29,278 bases of DNA from Ruminococcaceae bacterium UBA1227 (GTDB taxonomy: Bacteria; Bacillota; Clostridia; Oscillospirales; Acutalibacteraceae), in NCBI GenBank assembly GCA_002309175.1, contig DBWX01000001.1, forward strand, positions 1-29,278. The letters run 5' to 3'. The position numbers and the translations under genes were made by a program. The notes below the pieces were generated by a model. The model ran no database searches. It saw nothing but the letters and a program-made list of their open reading frames with translations, and was not told the DNA's origin. Every line of letters starts with the position of its first letter. Position 1 is the first letter of the stretch. Positions 16,295 to 23,318 of the stretch are shown here, in pieces.

Positions 16295-17708
16295 CGTCTT
16301 CCTCGCCGCCCACAACGGCCTTGTACATCATGGCATTACGCTCAGCCTCTGTCTTTGCCGCGTACATGTTGCCCGATGTGTCGTGTCCGAAGAAGTAGTA
16401 GTCGGTCTCCGCCGGCCAGAGCACTGCATAGATGGCGTCGTCGCCCGGGCAGCAGATGGGACCTGCGGGAAGGCCTATGCACTTGTATGTATCGTATTTC
16501 TGTGAGAATGTATCCGCCTCACCGACAGAGACATTCGGTTTAATGAATTTTGCAACATATACCGTCGTAGCATCCGACTGGAGGCAGCGGAATGATGACG
16601 ACTTAAGTCGGTTGTAGAATACGGATGCGATGATGGGCATCTGTTCCGCATCGCCCGCCTCCTTCTGGATGATGGAGGCCATGGTCAGTACCTCGTCCAT
16701 TGACATGCCGAGTTCTTTGGCCTTGTTGGCATATTCCTTGGTCCACTTCTTGTCAGTGTTCTCAAGGAGTTTCCTGATGACCGAGCTCGCGCTCTGTCCG
16801 ACATAGAATTCATAGGTGTCGGGGTAGAGATAACCCTCGAGATAGTTGTAGCGTGAGGACTTGTTCTCAATGCCCGCGAGGAAGTCGTACTCAAATGTCG
16901 CGCTCTCGAGGTTCTTGTAGAAGTCGGCCGATGTGCAGACATTGGCCTTTTCAAGTTTCATGGCAATCTGCTGTATGTTGAAGCCCTCGGGAATGGTTAC
17001 CGTTACAGTCTCGCTCTTCTGCTCTTCCTGGCAGGAGAGAAGCATCTTCTCAAGACCCATTGAAGGCTTGAGATCGTAAACACCACTCAGGTATTTGTCG
17101 AAGTCGGTTGACTTATGCATGCCTCCCGCAACGGTCATGAACATCTTGCAGAGACCCTTGCGCTTTATGAGACCCTGCTTCTTGAACTGATTGATGAGTT
17201 TGTTCGTGGTCATGTTCTCGGAGACCTTGACTGTTATGACCTCATCGCTGCGGTTGAAGGCGAATATATCGTTTATGAAGGACATGGCATAGATTGAAAA
17301 GAGCGCAGAGATAGCCACAAGGACCGCGACATAGATTATCGCTCCCTTTGTGCCGTTTTGTTTGATGAATGCACCGAGTGTAAAGCCGCCCTGGCCCTTT
17401 GCTCCGGCCTGAACGGGTCTCCTCGTCTTTGAGGAGTAGCGTCTGCCTGTTCTCTGCGGCTGGCGCGGTCTCGGTGTCGGATACTGCGGTTTCCTCTGCT
17501 GAATGCCCGCGGGTCTCTCCGGCTGTACCGGATGCACGGGTCTCTTGGCGGCAAAGTAAACCTCTCCGCTGTAGTATTCCGTATCATCTTTTTTCTGCGA
17601 CTCGAGAGGTTCATCACTTACTATGTGAACCTGACTGTCCTCCTGGTTGCTCTCGGAGCGGACCTTCCGCATTATCTCCTCGAGTTCTTTGTCTGCATCA
17701 AATGCCAT
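16287..17708 (-). CDS. mltG: Endolytic murein transglycosylase MltG (YceG-like)
   Basis: MltG cuts nascent peptidoglycan strands near the membrane and sets glycan length. The 473-residue protein starts with about 120 cytoplasmic residues, of which 55-105 are rich in proline and arginine. One membrane helix follows (about 121-145), then an external YceG domain. The catalytic region has MASIIQKEAGDA with the probable catalytic E350, then ASVFYNRL, LQSDATTVY, YDTYKCIGLPAGPICCPG, ALWPAETDYYFFG and the usual final AKTEAERNA. The ATG at 17708 has a GGAGGA-like site upstream. It lies 21 bases after the DJ-1-like gene and overlaps the U32 gene. The topology (N-in, single anchor) is standard; the long basic, proline-rich tail is longer than in Proteobacteria. 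Confidence 0.95.
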   Translation of the reverse strand: MAFDADKELEEIMRKVRSESNQEDSQVHIVSDEPLESQKKDDTEYYSGEVYFAAKRPVHPVQPERPAGIQQRKPQYPTPRPRQPQRTGRRYSSKTRRPVQAGAKGQGGFTLGAFIKQNGTKGAIIYVAVLVAISALFSIYAMSFINDIFAFNRSDEVITVKVSENMTTNKLINQFKKQGLIKRKGLCKMFMTVAGGMHKSTDFDKYLSGVYDLKPSMGLEKMLLSCQEEQKSETVTVTIPEGFNIQQIAMKLEKANVCTSADFYKNLESATFEYDFLAGIENKSSRYNYLEGYLYPDTYEFYVGQSASSVIRKLLENTDKKWTKEYANKAKELGMSMDEVLTMASIIQKEAGDAEQMPIIASVFYNRLKSSSFRCLQSDATTVYVAKFIKPNVSVGEADTFSQKYDTYKCIGLPAGPICCPGDDAIYAVLWPAETDYYFFGHDTSGNMYAAKTEAERNAMMYKAVVGGEEDDG

Positions 17709-17729
17709 TTCCTGTTTGTCCTCCGGATA

Positions 17730-18281
17730 TCAGAATCTGCACTGCATTGAGTCAGTGACTCTGCGTGCTGCATCTTCTCCTACGAATTGGGCCGCTATGG
17801 TCCTGGCAAAGTTTAAAGCACTGCCCGGGCCGTCAGCCGTGATGATATTTCCGTCAGCGGTCACCGATGCCCCGGTGAAGACCGAGCTATGAAGCTCGCG
17901 CTCGAATCCGGGGAAACATGTCGCCTTTTTACCGGCGAGCAGCCCCATGTGACCGAGTACTGACGGTGCTGCGCAAATTGCGCAGACGAGTTTGTCATTG
18001 TCATGGCAGTATTTGACTGCCTGTCTGACCTCGGCGCTCGCGTCGAGGTTCTTTGTGCCGGGCATACCGCCCGGCAGTATGACGGCGTCGATGTCGGAAT
18101 AATTGATTTCCGAAATCGGAATATCCGCTTTAACTTTGATGCCGTGCGCGCCTTCTACAACGCAGTCGGACGAATCGCCGACCGCCACGGTAAGGATATC
18201 GACGCCGGAACGTCTTAAAACATCGACCGGAGCTATGGCTTCGGTCTCTTCAAAACCGTTTGCGAGAAAAAGGTAAACCAT
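17730..18281 (-). CDS. DJ-1/PfpI-family protein
   Basis: A 183-residue protein of the DJ-1/ThiJ/PfpI superfamily, class-I-glutamine-amidotransferase fold. Relatives have been linked to glyoxal/methylglyoxal handling and protein or nucleotide deglycation, some of it disputed. The family glutamate is E14 in LANGFEETEAIAP, the nucleophile elbow is VCAICAAPSVLG with C103, and a glycine-rich loop (VILPGGMPGTKNL) precedes it. These match human DJ-1 and E. coli YajL closely in length and spacing. The ATG at 18281 has GGAGGAAG upstream. It lies 12 bases after the acetyltransferase in the tmk operon. No signal peptide is seen, so it is cytoplasmic. The exact reaction cannot be assigned. Confidence 0.93.
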   Translation of the reverse strand: MVYLFLANGFEETEAIAPVDVLRRSGVDILTVAVGDSSDCVVEGAHGIKVKADIPISEINYSDIDAVILPGGMPGTKNLDASAEVRQAVKYCHDNDKLVCAICAAPSVLGHMGLLAGKKATCFPGFERELHSSVFTGASVTADGNIITADGPGSALNFARTIAAQFVGEDAARRVTDSMQCRF

Positions 18282-18293
18282 ATGCTTCCTCCT

Positions 18294-19157
18294 TTAATCA
18301 AGCGTCATGCCGATATAGGCATTGCGCATCTCGGACAGGCCTATCTTCGCATTCTCATTGAGTGCGAGACACATACCCACTCTGACGATTCTCTCGTCCG
18401 GGGAATGGATACGTGAGTTTACGGGCAGGTTCAGCGTGAACCTCTCCGCCTGCTCCTCAAGAAGGAGCATGGTGTAGAGCTCTCCGGGATCGGACAGCGC
18501 ACACATCTCTTTAACATAGACGACATTTTTGCCCATATAATACATCGCATATCCGTCACTCGTGAAAGCGATTGAGCCTGTTGCGGCGTTGTGAGAATAC
18601 ATCGCAAATTTGATGCCTTCGTTTCCCCAGTTTAAGTAGTCTCCGAAGCCGAGGCACTCCTGCCTGATTGCGAGTATGTCTATGTCATACGCGTTCTTAA
18701 GATCGGGCTCAACTGCCTTGCCCTTGAGCTGTTCACGCGTGAAATGGACCATCTTCTTGTAGAAAGCCGTCTGGTAGCCGAACTTGCCGTAGTAGTTGAA
18801 CATGCAGTCCTCCTGGGGCGCGATGACGATGAAGTCTATACCGCGCTCCACGGCCACCTCTTCCGCCTTCCTGAGTATGCCGGACATATGTCCCTTATTC
18901 CTGTGGCTGGGATGTGTGGCGGCGGCATAGAGGTAATATGTGCTGTACAGTCTGCCGTTTACGACGAGCTGGCACGGAAGAAGGTATGCGGCGGAAACGG
19001 CTATGCCCTCCTCACGTGAGACGATGGCGTAACCGTCGCGGTACATGGTTGTCATGAATGTGTTGATGAGTTCATCGGAATCTGCAAATGTCATTCGCCA
19101 GATTATCTTCAGGTGCTCCATGTCACCTGCGTTGGCAAATTCAACTACGTGATTCAT
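18294..19157 (-). CDS. GNAT-family N-acetyltransferase (Eis-like length)
   Basis: A 287-residue protein with an N-terminal GNAT domain (about 1-140). The acetyl-CoA loop appears as AAATHPSHRNKGHMSGILRK near residues 78-97 (R-x-x-G-x form), then a beta-bulge strand IDFIVIAPQEDCMFNYYGKF, with the motif-B tyrosines. The extra C-terminal half (about 150-287) suggests an Eis-type or SCP2-like layout rather than the minimal 150-residue GNAT fold. The acceptor may be an amine on a small molecule or a protein and cannot be told. It lies 12 bases after tmk and 12 before the DJ-1-like gene, with good ribosome sites, so it is part of the same operon. No signal peptide or membrane segment. Confidence 0.85.
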   Translation of the reverse strand: MNHVVEFANAGDMEHLKIIWRMTFADSDELINTFMTTMYRDGYAIVSREEGIAVSAAYLLPCQLVVNGRLYSTYYLYAAATHPSHRNKGHMSGILRKAEEVAVERGIDFIVIAPQEDCMFNYYGKFGYQTAFYKKMVHFTREQLKGKAVEPDLKNAYDIDILAIRQECLGFGDYLNWGNEGIKFAMYSHNAATGSIAFTSDGYAMYYMGKNVVYVKEMCALSDPGELYTMLLLEEQAERFTLNLPVNSRIHSPDERIVRVGMCLALNENAKIGLSEMRNAYIGMTLD

Positions 19158-19169
19158 CCGCTACCTCCG

Positions 19170-19832
19170 TCAGATCAGTCTTTCGACCAGGGATTCTATA
19201 TCTGCGGCGATGTCTTCTATCGCCCTGGGCTCATCGCCCTCGAAACATCTGATAATGCTCCATCCGAGTTTTTCGGCTGCGTAAAGACCTGCCGTCCTGC
19301 ACGCCGAGAGATAGGCGACATCGGCCTCGTGGACATCCTTTTTGCCCTCGTCTCCGCTGTAGCGGGAAGTCATGAGTTTCTGGGAAATCTCGACGGGCAT
19401 GTCGAGGAAGACTACCAGCGAAGGTTTGGGAATGCCTATTTTCACATACTCGAAATCCTCGAGCCAGGCGAGATATTCGTCCCATTCATCCCTTGCGAGT
19501 TTTGTCATCTGGTGGGCGGCGTTCGATGTAGCGTATCTGTCCGCCAGTATAATCCTGCCGCTCTCATAGTCCTCTTTCCACTTCGTGACGAAGTTGGCAT
19601 ACCTGTCAACGGCATAGAAGGAAGAGGCAGCATAGGCACCTACGTCTGTCGGAGATGAACCGAACTCCCCTCTGAGATACATGCGTACCAGGGCAGAGGA
19701 ATCGGACTCATAGTCCGGAAGCTTTATCTGGTGCACGTCCGCTCCCTTTGACTCAAGATACTCTCTGACGAGCTTGGTCTGAGTGGACTTTCCGGAACCG
19801 TCCAGGCCCTCTATGACAATAAGTTTACCCAT
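19170..19832 (-). CDS. tmk: Thymidylate kinase
   Basis: Thymidylate kinase makes dTDP from dTMP, an essential step to dTTP. The 220-residue protein has the P-loop EGLDGSGKSTQTKL near residues 8-21, the substrate segment LPDYESDSSALVRMYLRGEF, the DRY-type motif LADRYATSNAAHQ and the lid region RYSGDEGKKDVHEADVAYL. The ATG at 19832 has AGAGGAAG four bases upstream. An upstream in-frame ATG would begin before the predicted transcription start. It is the first gene of the eight-gene operon ending with rpoD and lies about 60 bases after the promoter. Family membership is clear; length is normal. Confidence 0.94.
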   Translation of the reverse strand: MGKLIVIEGLDGSGKSTQTKLVREYLESKGADVHQIKLPDYESDSSALVRMYLRGEFGSSPTDVGAYAASSFYAVDRYANFVTKWKEDYESGRIILADRYATSNAAHQMTKLARDEWDEYLAWLEDFEYVKIGIPKPSLVVFLDMPVEISQKLMTSRYSGDEGKKDVHEADVAYLSACRTAGLYAAEKLGWSIIRCFEGDEPRAIEDIAADIESLVERLI

Positions 19833-19899
19833 TGTTCTTCCTCTTCGTTTTCTTAAAGATAAACATAATAACCCATAATAATGAATTATAATCCATAGT

Positions 19900-19928
19900 A
19901 TTATATCAAATTCGCGCGCGTTATACAA
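19900..19928 (-). promoter_or_regulatory. Extended -10 promoter of the tmk-rpoD operon
   Basis: On the minus strand TTGTAT (19928-19923), a 17-base spacer ending in TGA, then TATAAT (19905-19900). The TGn-TATAAT makes a strong extended -10. A 60-base leader without obvious structure follows before tmk. Confidence 0.75.
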
Positions 19929-19937
19929 GTGCGCGAC

Positions 19938-19967
19938 AAAAAAATAAAGGGCAACGCGCTGTTGCCC
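19938..19967 (-). terminator. Second (distal) terminator after the NAD(P)HX repair gene
   Basis: GGGCAAC/GTTGCCC stem (19949-19955 with 19961-19967) around a five-base loop, followed on the minus strand by TTTATTTTTTT. Together with the hairpin just upstream it isolates the acpS operon from the tmk promoter. Confidence 0.88.
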
Positions 19968-19978
19968 CGAAAAAAGAT

Positions 19979-20010
19979 AAGACTGTAAAGTTACTTAACT
20001 TTACAGTCTT
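19979..20010 (-). terminator. First terminator of acpS operon: 32-base near-perfect palindrome
   Basis: Two 15-base arms, AAGACTGTAAAGTTA and its exact complement, are separated by two bases. On the minus strand it lies 13 bases after the repair-gene stop and is followed by ATCTTTTTT, so it can act as a terminator. The stem is AT-rich. Confidence 0.8.
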
Positions 20011-20023
20011 GTGTTTTCAGTTC

Positions 20024-21562
20024 CTACTTCCCCATTTCGACATAGGCACGCCTGATTCCGGCGAATAGGTCGGAGGCGAGCATGCCCGCCTTTCCGGTTT
20101 CGCCGGCCATAAGGTCGGCGGCGCGGCCGTGGATGAAGGCGCCGCAGCAGGCGGCATCGTATGCTCCGAGACCCTGGGCCAGAAGCGAGCCTATGATGCC
20201 CGCAAGGACATCGCCGCTGCCGCCCTTGGCAAGTGCCGCGTTGCCCGTGGTATTGACAAACACGGCGGAAGTACCGGGAGACGCGACTACGGTCGCCGCA
20301 CCCTTGAGAAGCAGAGTCACATTATGCCTCTTTGCAAACTCCTCGGCTATGCCTTCCCTGCTCTGCTCTATCTCTTCGGCAGAGAGGCCGGTAAGGCGCG
20401 CCATCTCGCCCGGATGAGGTGTCATAACGACGGGAACGGAGACTTCCGAAAGTACCGAGAGATCATGAGCCAGGGCATTCAGTGCATCCGCGTCGATTAC
20501 GACCGGGCACTTCGCGGAGCGAAGGATCGTGTTCACGAACTCGGTCACGTCATCGGACTGACCGAGGCCCGGTCCGATAACTATTGCGTCCGCCTTCTGC
20601 ATGAATTCCGAGAGCGGTGAAATGCACTCGAAGGTCGCGGCAAATTTGCCGTCAATATCGGGCAGAGGAAGAAGCATTACCTCACGCATATGAGTGGAAA
20701 TTGCAGGATATGCCGACTGTGGGAAGGCCACTGTCGTAAGGCCGGCACCCGCCACGCAGGCGGCCCCGCTGGAGAGGCAGGCGGCGCCGGGCATATTCAT
20801 GCTGCCGCAGATTAAAAGCACATGGCCGAAATCGTTCTTGTGCACCTGCGGCAGACGCTCCGGCAGAAGCCTTGAGACCTCGAACGAATCAAGAGCCTCA
20901 AGCCTCGGTGATACTGAGTTTAAGGCCTCCTCGCCTATTCCGATATCGAGCACGGAGACCTTGCCGCAGAGCTCCCTTGAAGGGAACAGCACATGCGCGG
21001 GTTTGAGCACCGTGATTGCCAGTGTCTCGTCGGCGTTTACGGCATACTCACAGACCTCGCCCGTGTCGGTGTTTACACCCGAGGGCACGTCCACGGCATA
21101 GACATATCCCGTGGAGCGGTTGATCATCTGAAATACTTCACTGCAGGCATCGTCCGGTTCACCGTGAAAGCCTATTCCGAAAATACAGTCAACTATGATG
21201 TCAGCGGAGGCTATGGCCGAAGCCGCGAGTTCAGGGTCCCAGTCGTACCTGATGATGTCGATTATCATCGAGTCTACCTTGTGGTACATGTCTATTGCGT
21301 CAGTCGCGAGAGGCGCTCCCTGAGCCAGGACAATCTGCACCCTGATACCCTCTTCCACGAGCTTTCTCGCGATGACGAAGCCGTCGCCGCCGTTCTTGCC
21401 TTTTCCGCATACGACACAGACGGTACAGCCCTTCTTTACGTGCTTTTCTATGCGCTTCGCGCAGGCCGCTCCGGCGTTCTCCATGAGCCTGATAAACTGT
21501 ATGCCGGTCTCGTTTTCACGCTCTTCGACAAAGCGTATTTCATCAGCGGTATAAACCTTCAT
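20024..21562 (-). CDS. nnr: Bifunctional NAD(P)HX repair enzyme (epimerase and ADP-dependent dehydratase)
   Basis: The enzyme repairs hydrated NADH/NADPH, a damage product. The N-terminal YjeF-type domain (about 1-220) interconverts the R and S forms and the C-terminal domain (about 240-505) dehydrates the S form with ADP. The epimerase part has VVCGKGKNGGDGFVIARKL at residues 50-68 and DIIVDCIFGIGFHGEP. The dehydratase part has VLLICGSMNMPGAACLS, VVMTPHPGEMARLTG, LLLKGAATVVASPG and the nucleotide/catalytic loop AKGGSGDVLAGIIGSLL near 444-460. At 512 residues it is a normal full-length fusion, as in E. coli NnrD/NnrE. The ATG at 21562 lies two bases after the acpS stop. acpS-nnr adjacency is common in Firmicutes. 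No lesion is seen. Confidence 0.96.
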   Translation of the reverse strand: MKVYTADEIRFVEERENETGIQFIRLMENAGAACAKRIEKHVKKGCTVCVVCGKGKNGGDGFVIARKLVEEGIRVQIVLAQGAPLATDAIDMYHKVDSMIIDIIRYDWDPELAASAIASADIIVDCIFGIGFHGEPDDACSEVFQMINRSTGYVYAVDVPSGVNTDTGEVCEYAVNADETLAITVLKPAHVLFPSRELCGKVSVLDIGIGEEALNSVSPRLEALDSFEVSRLLPERLPQVHKNDFGHVLLICGSMNMPGAACLSSGAACVAGAGLTTVAFPQSAYPAISTHMREVMLLPLPDIDGKFAATFECISPLSEFMQKADAIVIGPGLGQSDDVTEFVNTILRSAKCPVVIDADALNALAHDLSVLSEVSVPVVMTPHPGEMARLTGLSAEEIEQSREGIAEEFAKRHNVTLLLKGAATVVASPGTSAVFVNTTGNAALAKGGSGDVLAGIIGSLLAQGLGAYDAACCGAFIHGRAADLMAGETGKAGMLASDLFAGIRRAYVEMGK

Positions 21563-21564
21563 AA

Positions 21565-21939
21565 TCAGTCCTCCGTAAGACAGACGGCAACTGCAAATGC
21601 CTTTGTCCGGTCATGGGTTATTGAGAGGTCGAGTGACACGACCTTTTTCTTTTCCGCGAGATCCGCCGCGGCGCCCAGGAGGCTGTAATAGGGCTTCCCG
21701 AGCTCATCGTGAAGTACTTCCACCTCTGCCAGGGAAAAACCGCTCACGCCCTGTCCCATGGCCTTTGAGAAGGCCTCTTTGGCACACCAGGCTCCCGCAA
21801 TGCTCTGCGCTTTCATACCGTGGGCCTCAAAGTACTCACGCTCCCTCTCGGAGAAGACGCGCTTCGCAAAGCCCGCTGTCTTCAGGGCATCCTCAATACG
21901 GCTTATTTCAACCGAGTCTATTCCCGTTTTCACATTCAT
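21565..21939 (-). CDS. acpS: Holo-[acyl-carrier-protein] synthase
   Basis: AcpS moves 4'-phosphopantetheine from CoA to a serine of acyl carrier protein, activating fatty-acid synthesis. The 124-residue length is standard. The metal- and CoA-binding motifs are GIDSVEI with D8 and AWCAKEAFSKAMG with E55; the final strand region SLDLSITHDRTKAFAVAV is also typical. The ATG at 21939 has AGGTGAT about five bases upstream. It is the first gene of a two-gene operon with the NAD(P)HX repair gene and diverges from pheS. Confidence 0.96.
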   Translation of the reverse strand: MNVKTGIDSVEISRIEDALKTAGFAKRVFSEREREYFEAHGMKAQSIAGAWCAKEAFSKAMGQGVSGFSLAEVEVLHDELGKPYYSLLGAAADLAEKKKVVSLDLSITHDRTKAFAVAVCLTED

Positions 21940-21956
21940 TTAAATCACCTGTACTT

Positions 21957-21986
21957 ATTCTACCATAGATGAGGTTAAACAACCAA
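21957..21986 (-). promoter_or_regulatory. Probable acpS promoter
   Basis: Minus-strand TTGGTT (21986-21981), an 18-base spacer and TAGAAT (21962-21957). It implies a very short leader of about 10 bases that still contains the AGGTGA ribosome site. Confidence 0.45.
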
Positions 21987-21994
21987 AATATTTG

Positions 21995-22023
21995 TTGAAA
22001 TTCTTTCTCACGCGTGTTAATAT
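21995..22023 (+). promoter_or_regulatory. pheST promoter
   Basis: TTGAAA (21995-22000), 17-base spacer, TAATAT (22018-22023) preceded by TGT, giving an extended -10. It is placed a few bases before the first stem of the T-box leader, back to back with the acpS promoter. Confidence 0.6.
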
Positions 22024-22029
22024 ACCTTA

Positions 22030-22262
22030 GTAACAATTAAATTAAACGACGTTGACGGAAAGAGTAAGTCTGCACATGTCCGCTACAGAGAGTGTCGGTC
22101 ACCGGTTGAGAACCGACGCGCGGAACACTGACCGAAGTTCACTCCCGAGCCGTTTACGGTCACCTCACGTCACGAGGACTTGAGTGTCGGGTTCGTCCCG
22201 GAATTTGGGTGGTACCGCGGAGCAACTGCTTCGTCCCTGCTTTGTGGGGACGGAGTTTTTTT
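22030..22262 (+). promoter_or_regulatory. T-box leader for phenylalanine tRNA, with terminator
   Basis: The conserved T-box GGGTGGTACCGCG is at 22207-22219, after AATTT. Its TGGT should pair with the ACCA end of uncharged tRNA-Phe (discriminator A). The first stem starts near GACGG (with the GAGTAAGT internal-loop box around 22061-22069) and closes with CCGTTT. Its specifier is read as TTC at 22138-22140 in CCGAAGTTCACTCC, a phenylalanine codon. Further helices are CCTC/GAGG (22163-22177) and CGGG/CCCG (22188-22200). The terminator CTTCGTCCC/GGGACGGAG (22229-22255) is followed by seven T residues. Uncharged tRNA-Phe should stabilise the antiterminator and raise pheST expression. Confidence 0.93.
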
Positions 22263-22286
22263 GTCCCCGAAAACGAGGAGGAAAAC

Positions 22287-23306
22287 ATGAGACAGAAACT
22301 AGAAGAAATCAGAAAGAATGCCGAAGCGGCGCTTGCAGGCACATCCTCACTTGATGAGCTTGACGCGATCCGCGTAAAGTATCTCGGCAAGAAGGGTGAG
22401 CTCACTGCCGTCTTAAAGCAGATGGGCGGTCTCTCACCTGAAGAAAGACCGGTTGTCGGCCAGATTGCGAATGAGATTCGCGAACACATACAGGCACATA
22501 TCGACGAGAAGGTCGCAGAGCTCAAATCAGCCCAGCGCGAAGCAAGGCTCATGTCTGAAACAATCGATGTAACTCTCCCCGGTGAGGAGTGTGCCGTAGG
22601 TCACAGACATCCGCTTTCAATAGTACTCGACGAAGTAAAAGAGATATTCCAGGGCATGGGATTTGACATCATCTCAGGTCCCGAAGTTGAGCTTGATTAC
22701 TACAACTTCGAAGCCCTCAACATACCGAAGGATCATCCAGCGAGAGATACGCAGGACACCTTCTACATCACCGACAATATTCTTCTTCGCACACAGACAT
22801 CCCCGTGCCAGATCCGCGCCATGGAGGAGCGCAAGCCGCCGCTTCGCGTTATCTCTCCGGGCCGTGTCTATCGTTCTGACGCAGTCGACGCCACGCACTC
22901 CCCTCTCTTCCATCAGATAGAGGGTCTTGTCGTCGACGAAGGCATTACAATGTCAGACCTCAAGGGCACGCTCGACACACTCGCAAAGAAGCTCTACGGC
23001 CCGGAGACGAAGACAAGATTCCGTCCCCACCACTTCCCGTTTACCGAGCCCTCATGCGAGGTTGACGTATCCTGCTTCAAGTGCGGCGGCAAGGGCTGCT
23101 CAATGTGCAAGGGCGAAGGCTGGATTGAAATCCTCGGTGCCGGCATGGTTCATCCGAAGGTTCTTCAAAACGGCGGCATCGACCCTGAGAAGTACTCAGG
23201 CTTCGCCTTCGGTCTCGGTCTTGAGAGACTCGTAATGTTCAGATTTGATCTCGATGATATGCGTATGCTCTACGAGAATGACGTACGCTTCCTCGAGCAG
23301 TTTTAA
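22287..23306 (+). CDS. pheS: Phenylalanyl-tRNA synthetase alpha subunit
   Basis: PheS is the catalytic subunit of the alpha2beta2 synthetase that charges tRNA-Phe. The 339-residue protein has an N-terminal coiled-coil (about 1-85) and a class II core. The core includes DHPARDTQDTFYI, the motif 2 region SPGRVYRSDAVDATH and HQIEGLVVDEG, the cysteine-containing CFKCGGKGCSMCKGEG loop found in many bacterial PheS, and motif 3 FAFGLGLERLVMFRF near residue 305. The ATG at 22287 has GAGGAGG five bases upstream; an earlier in-frame GTG lies inside the T-box helix and is rejected. pheT follows after 12 bases. Regulation is by the T-box leader. Confidence 0.98.
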   Translation: MRQKLEEIRKNAEAALAGTSSLDELDAIRVKYLGKKGELTAVLKQMGGLSPEERPVVGQIANEIREHIQAHIDEKVAELKSAQREARLMSETIDVTLPGEECAVGHRHPLSIVLDEVKEIFQGMGFDIISGPEVELDYYNFEALNIPKDHPARDTQDTFYITDNILLRTQTSPCQIRAMEERKPPLRVISPGRVYRSDAVDATHSPLFHQIEGLVVDEGITMSDLKGTLDTLAKKLYGPETKTRFRPHHFPFTEPSCEVDVSCFKCGGKGCSMCKGEGWIEILGAGMVHPKVLQNGGIDPEKYSGFAFGLGLERLVMFRFDLDDMRMLYENDVRFLEQF

Positions 23307-23318
23307 GGAGGTGCTTTC

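Noticed and set aside
14061..16543. Long plus-strand open frames opposite the dgt-like, U32 and mltG genes
   Set aside because: They are arginine- or cysteine-rich with no domain pattern and lack ribosome sites; they reflect codon bias of the real minus-strand genes.
22209..22286. Upstream in-frame start for pheS
   Set aside because: It lies inside the T-box and terminator, and the ATG at 22287 has a strong ribosome site.
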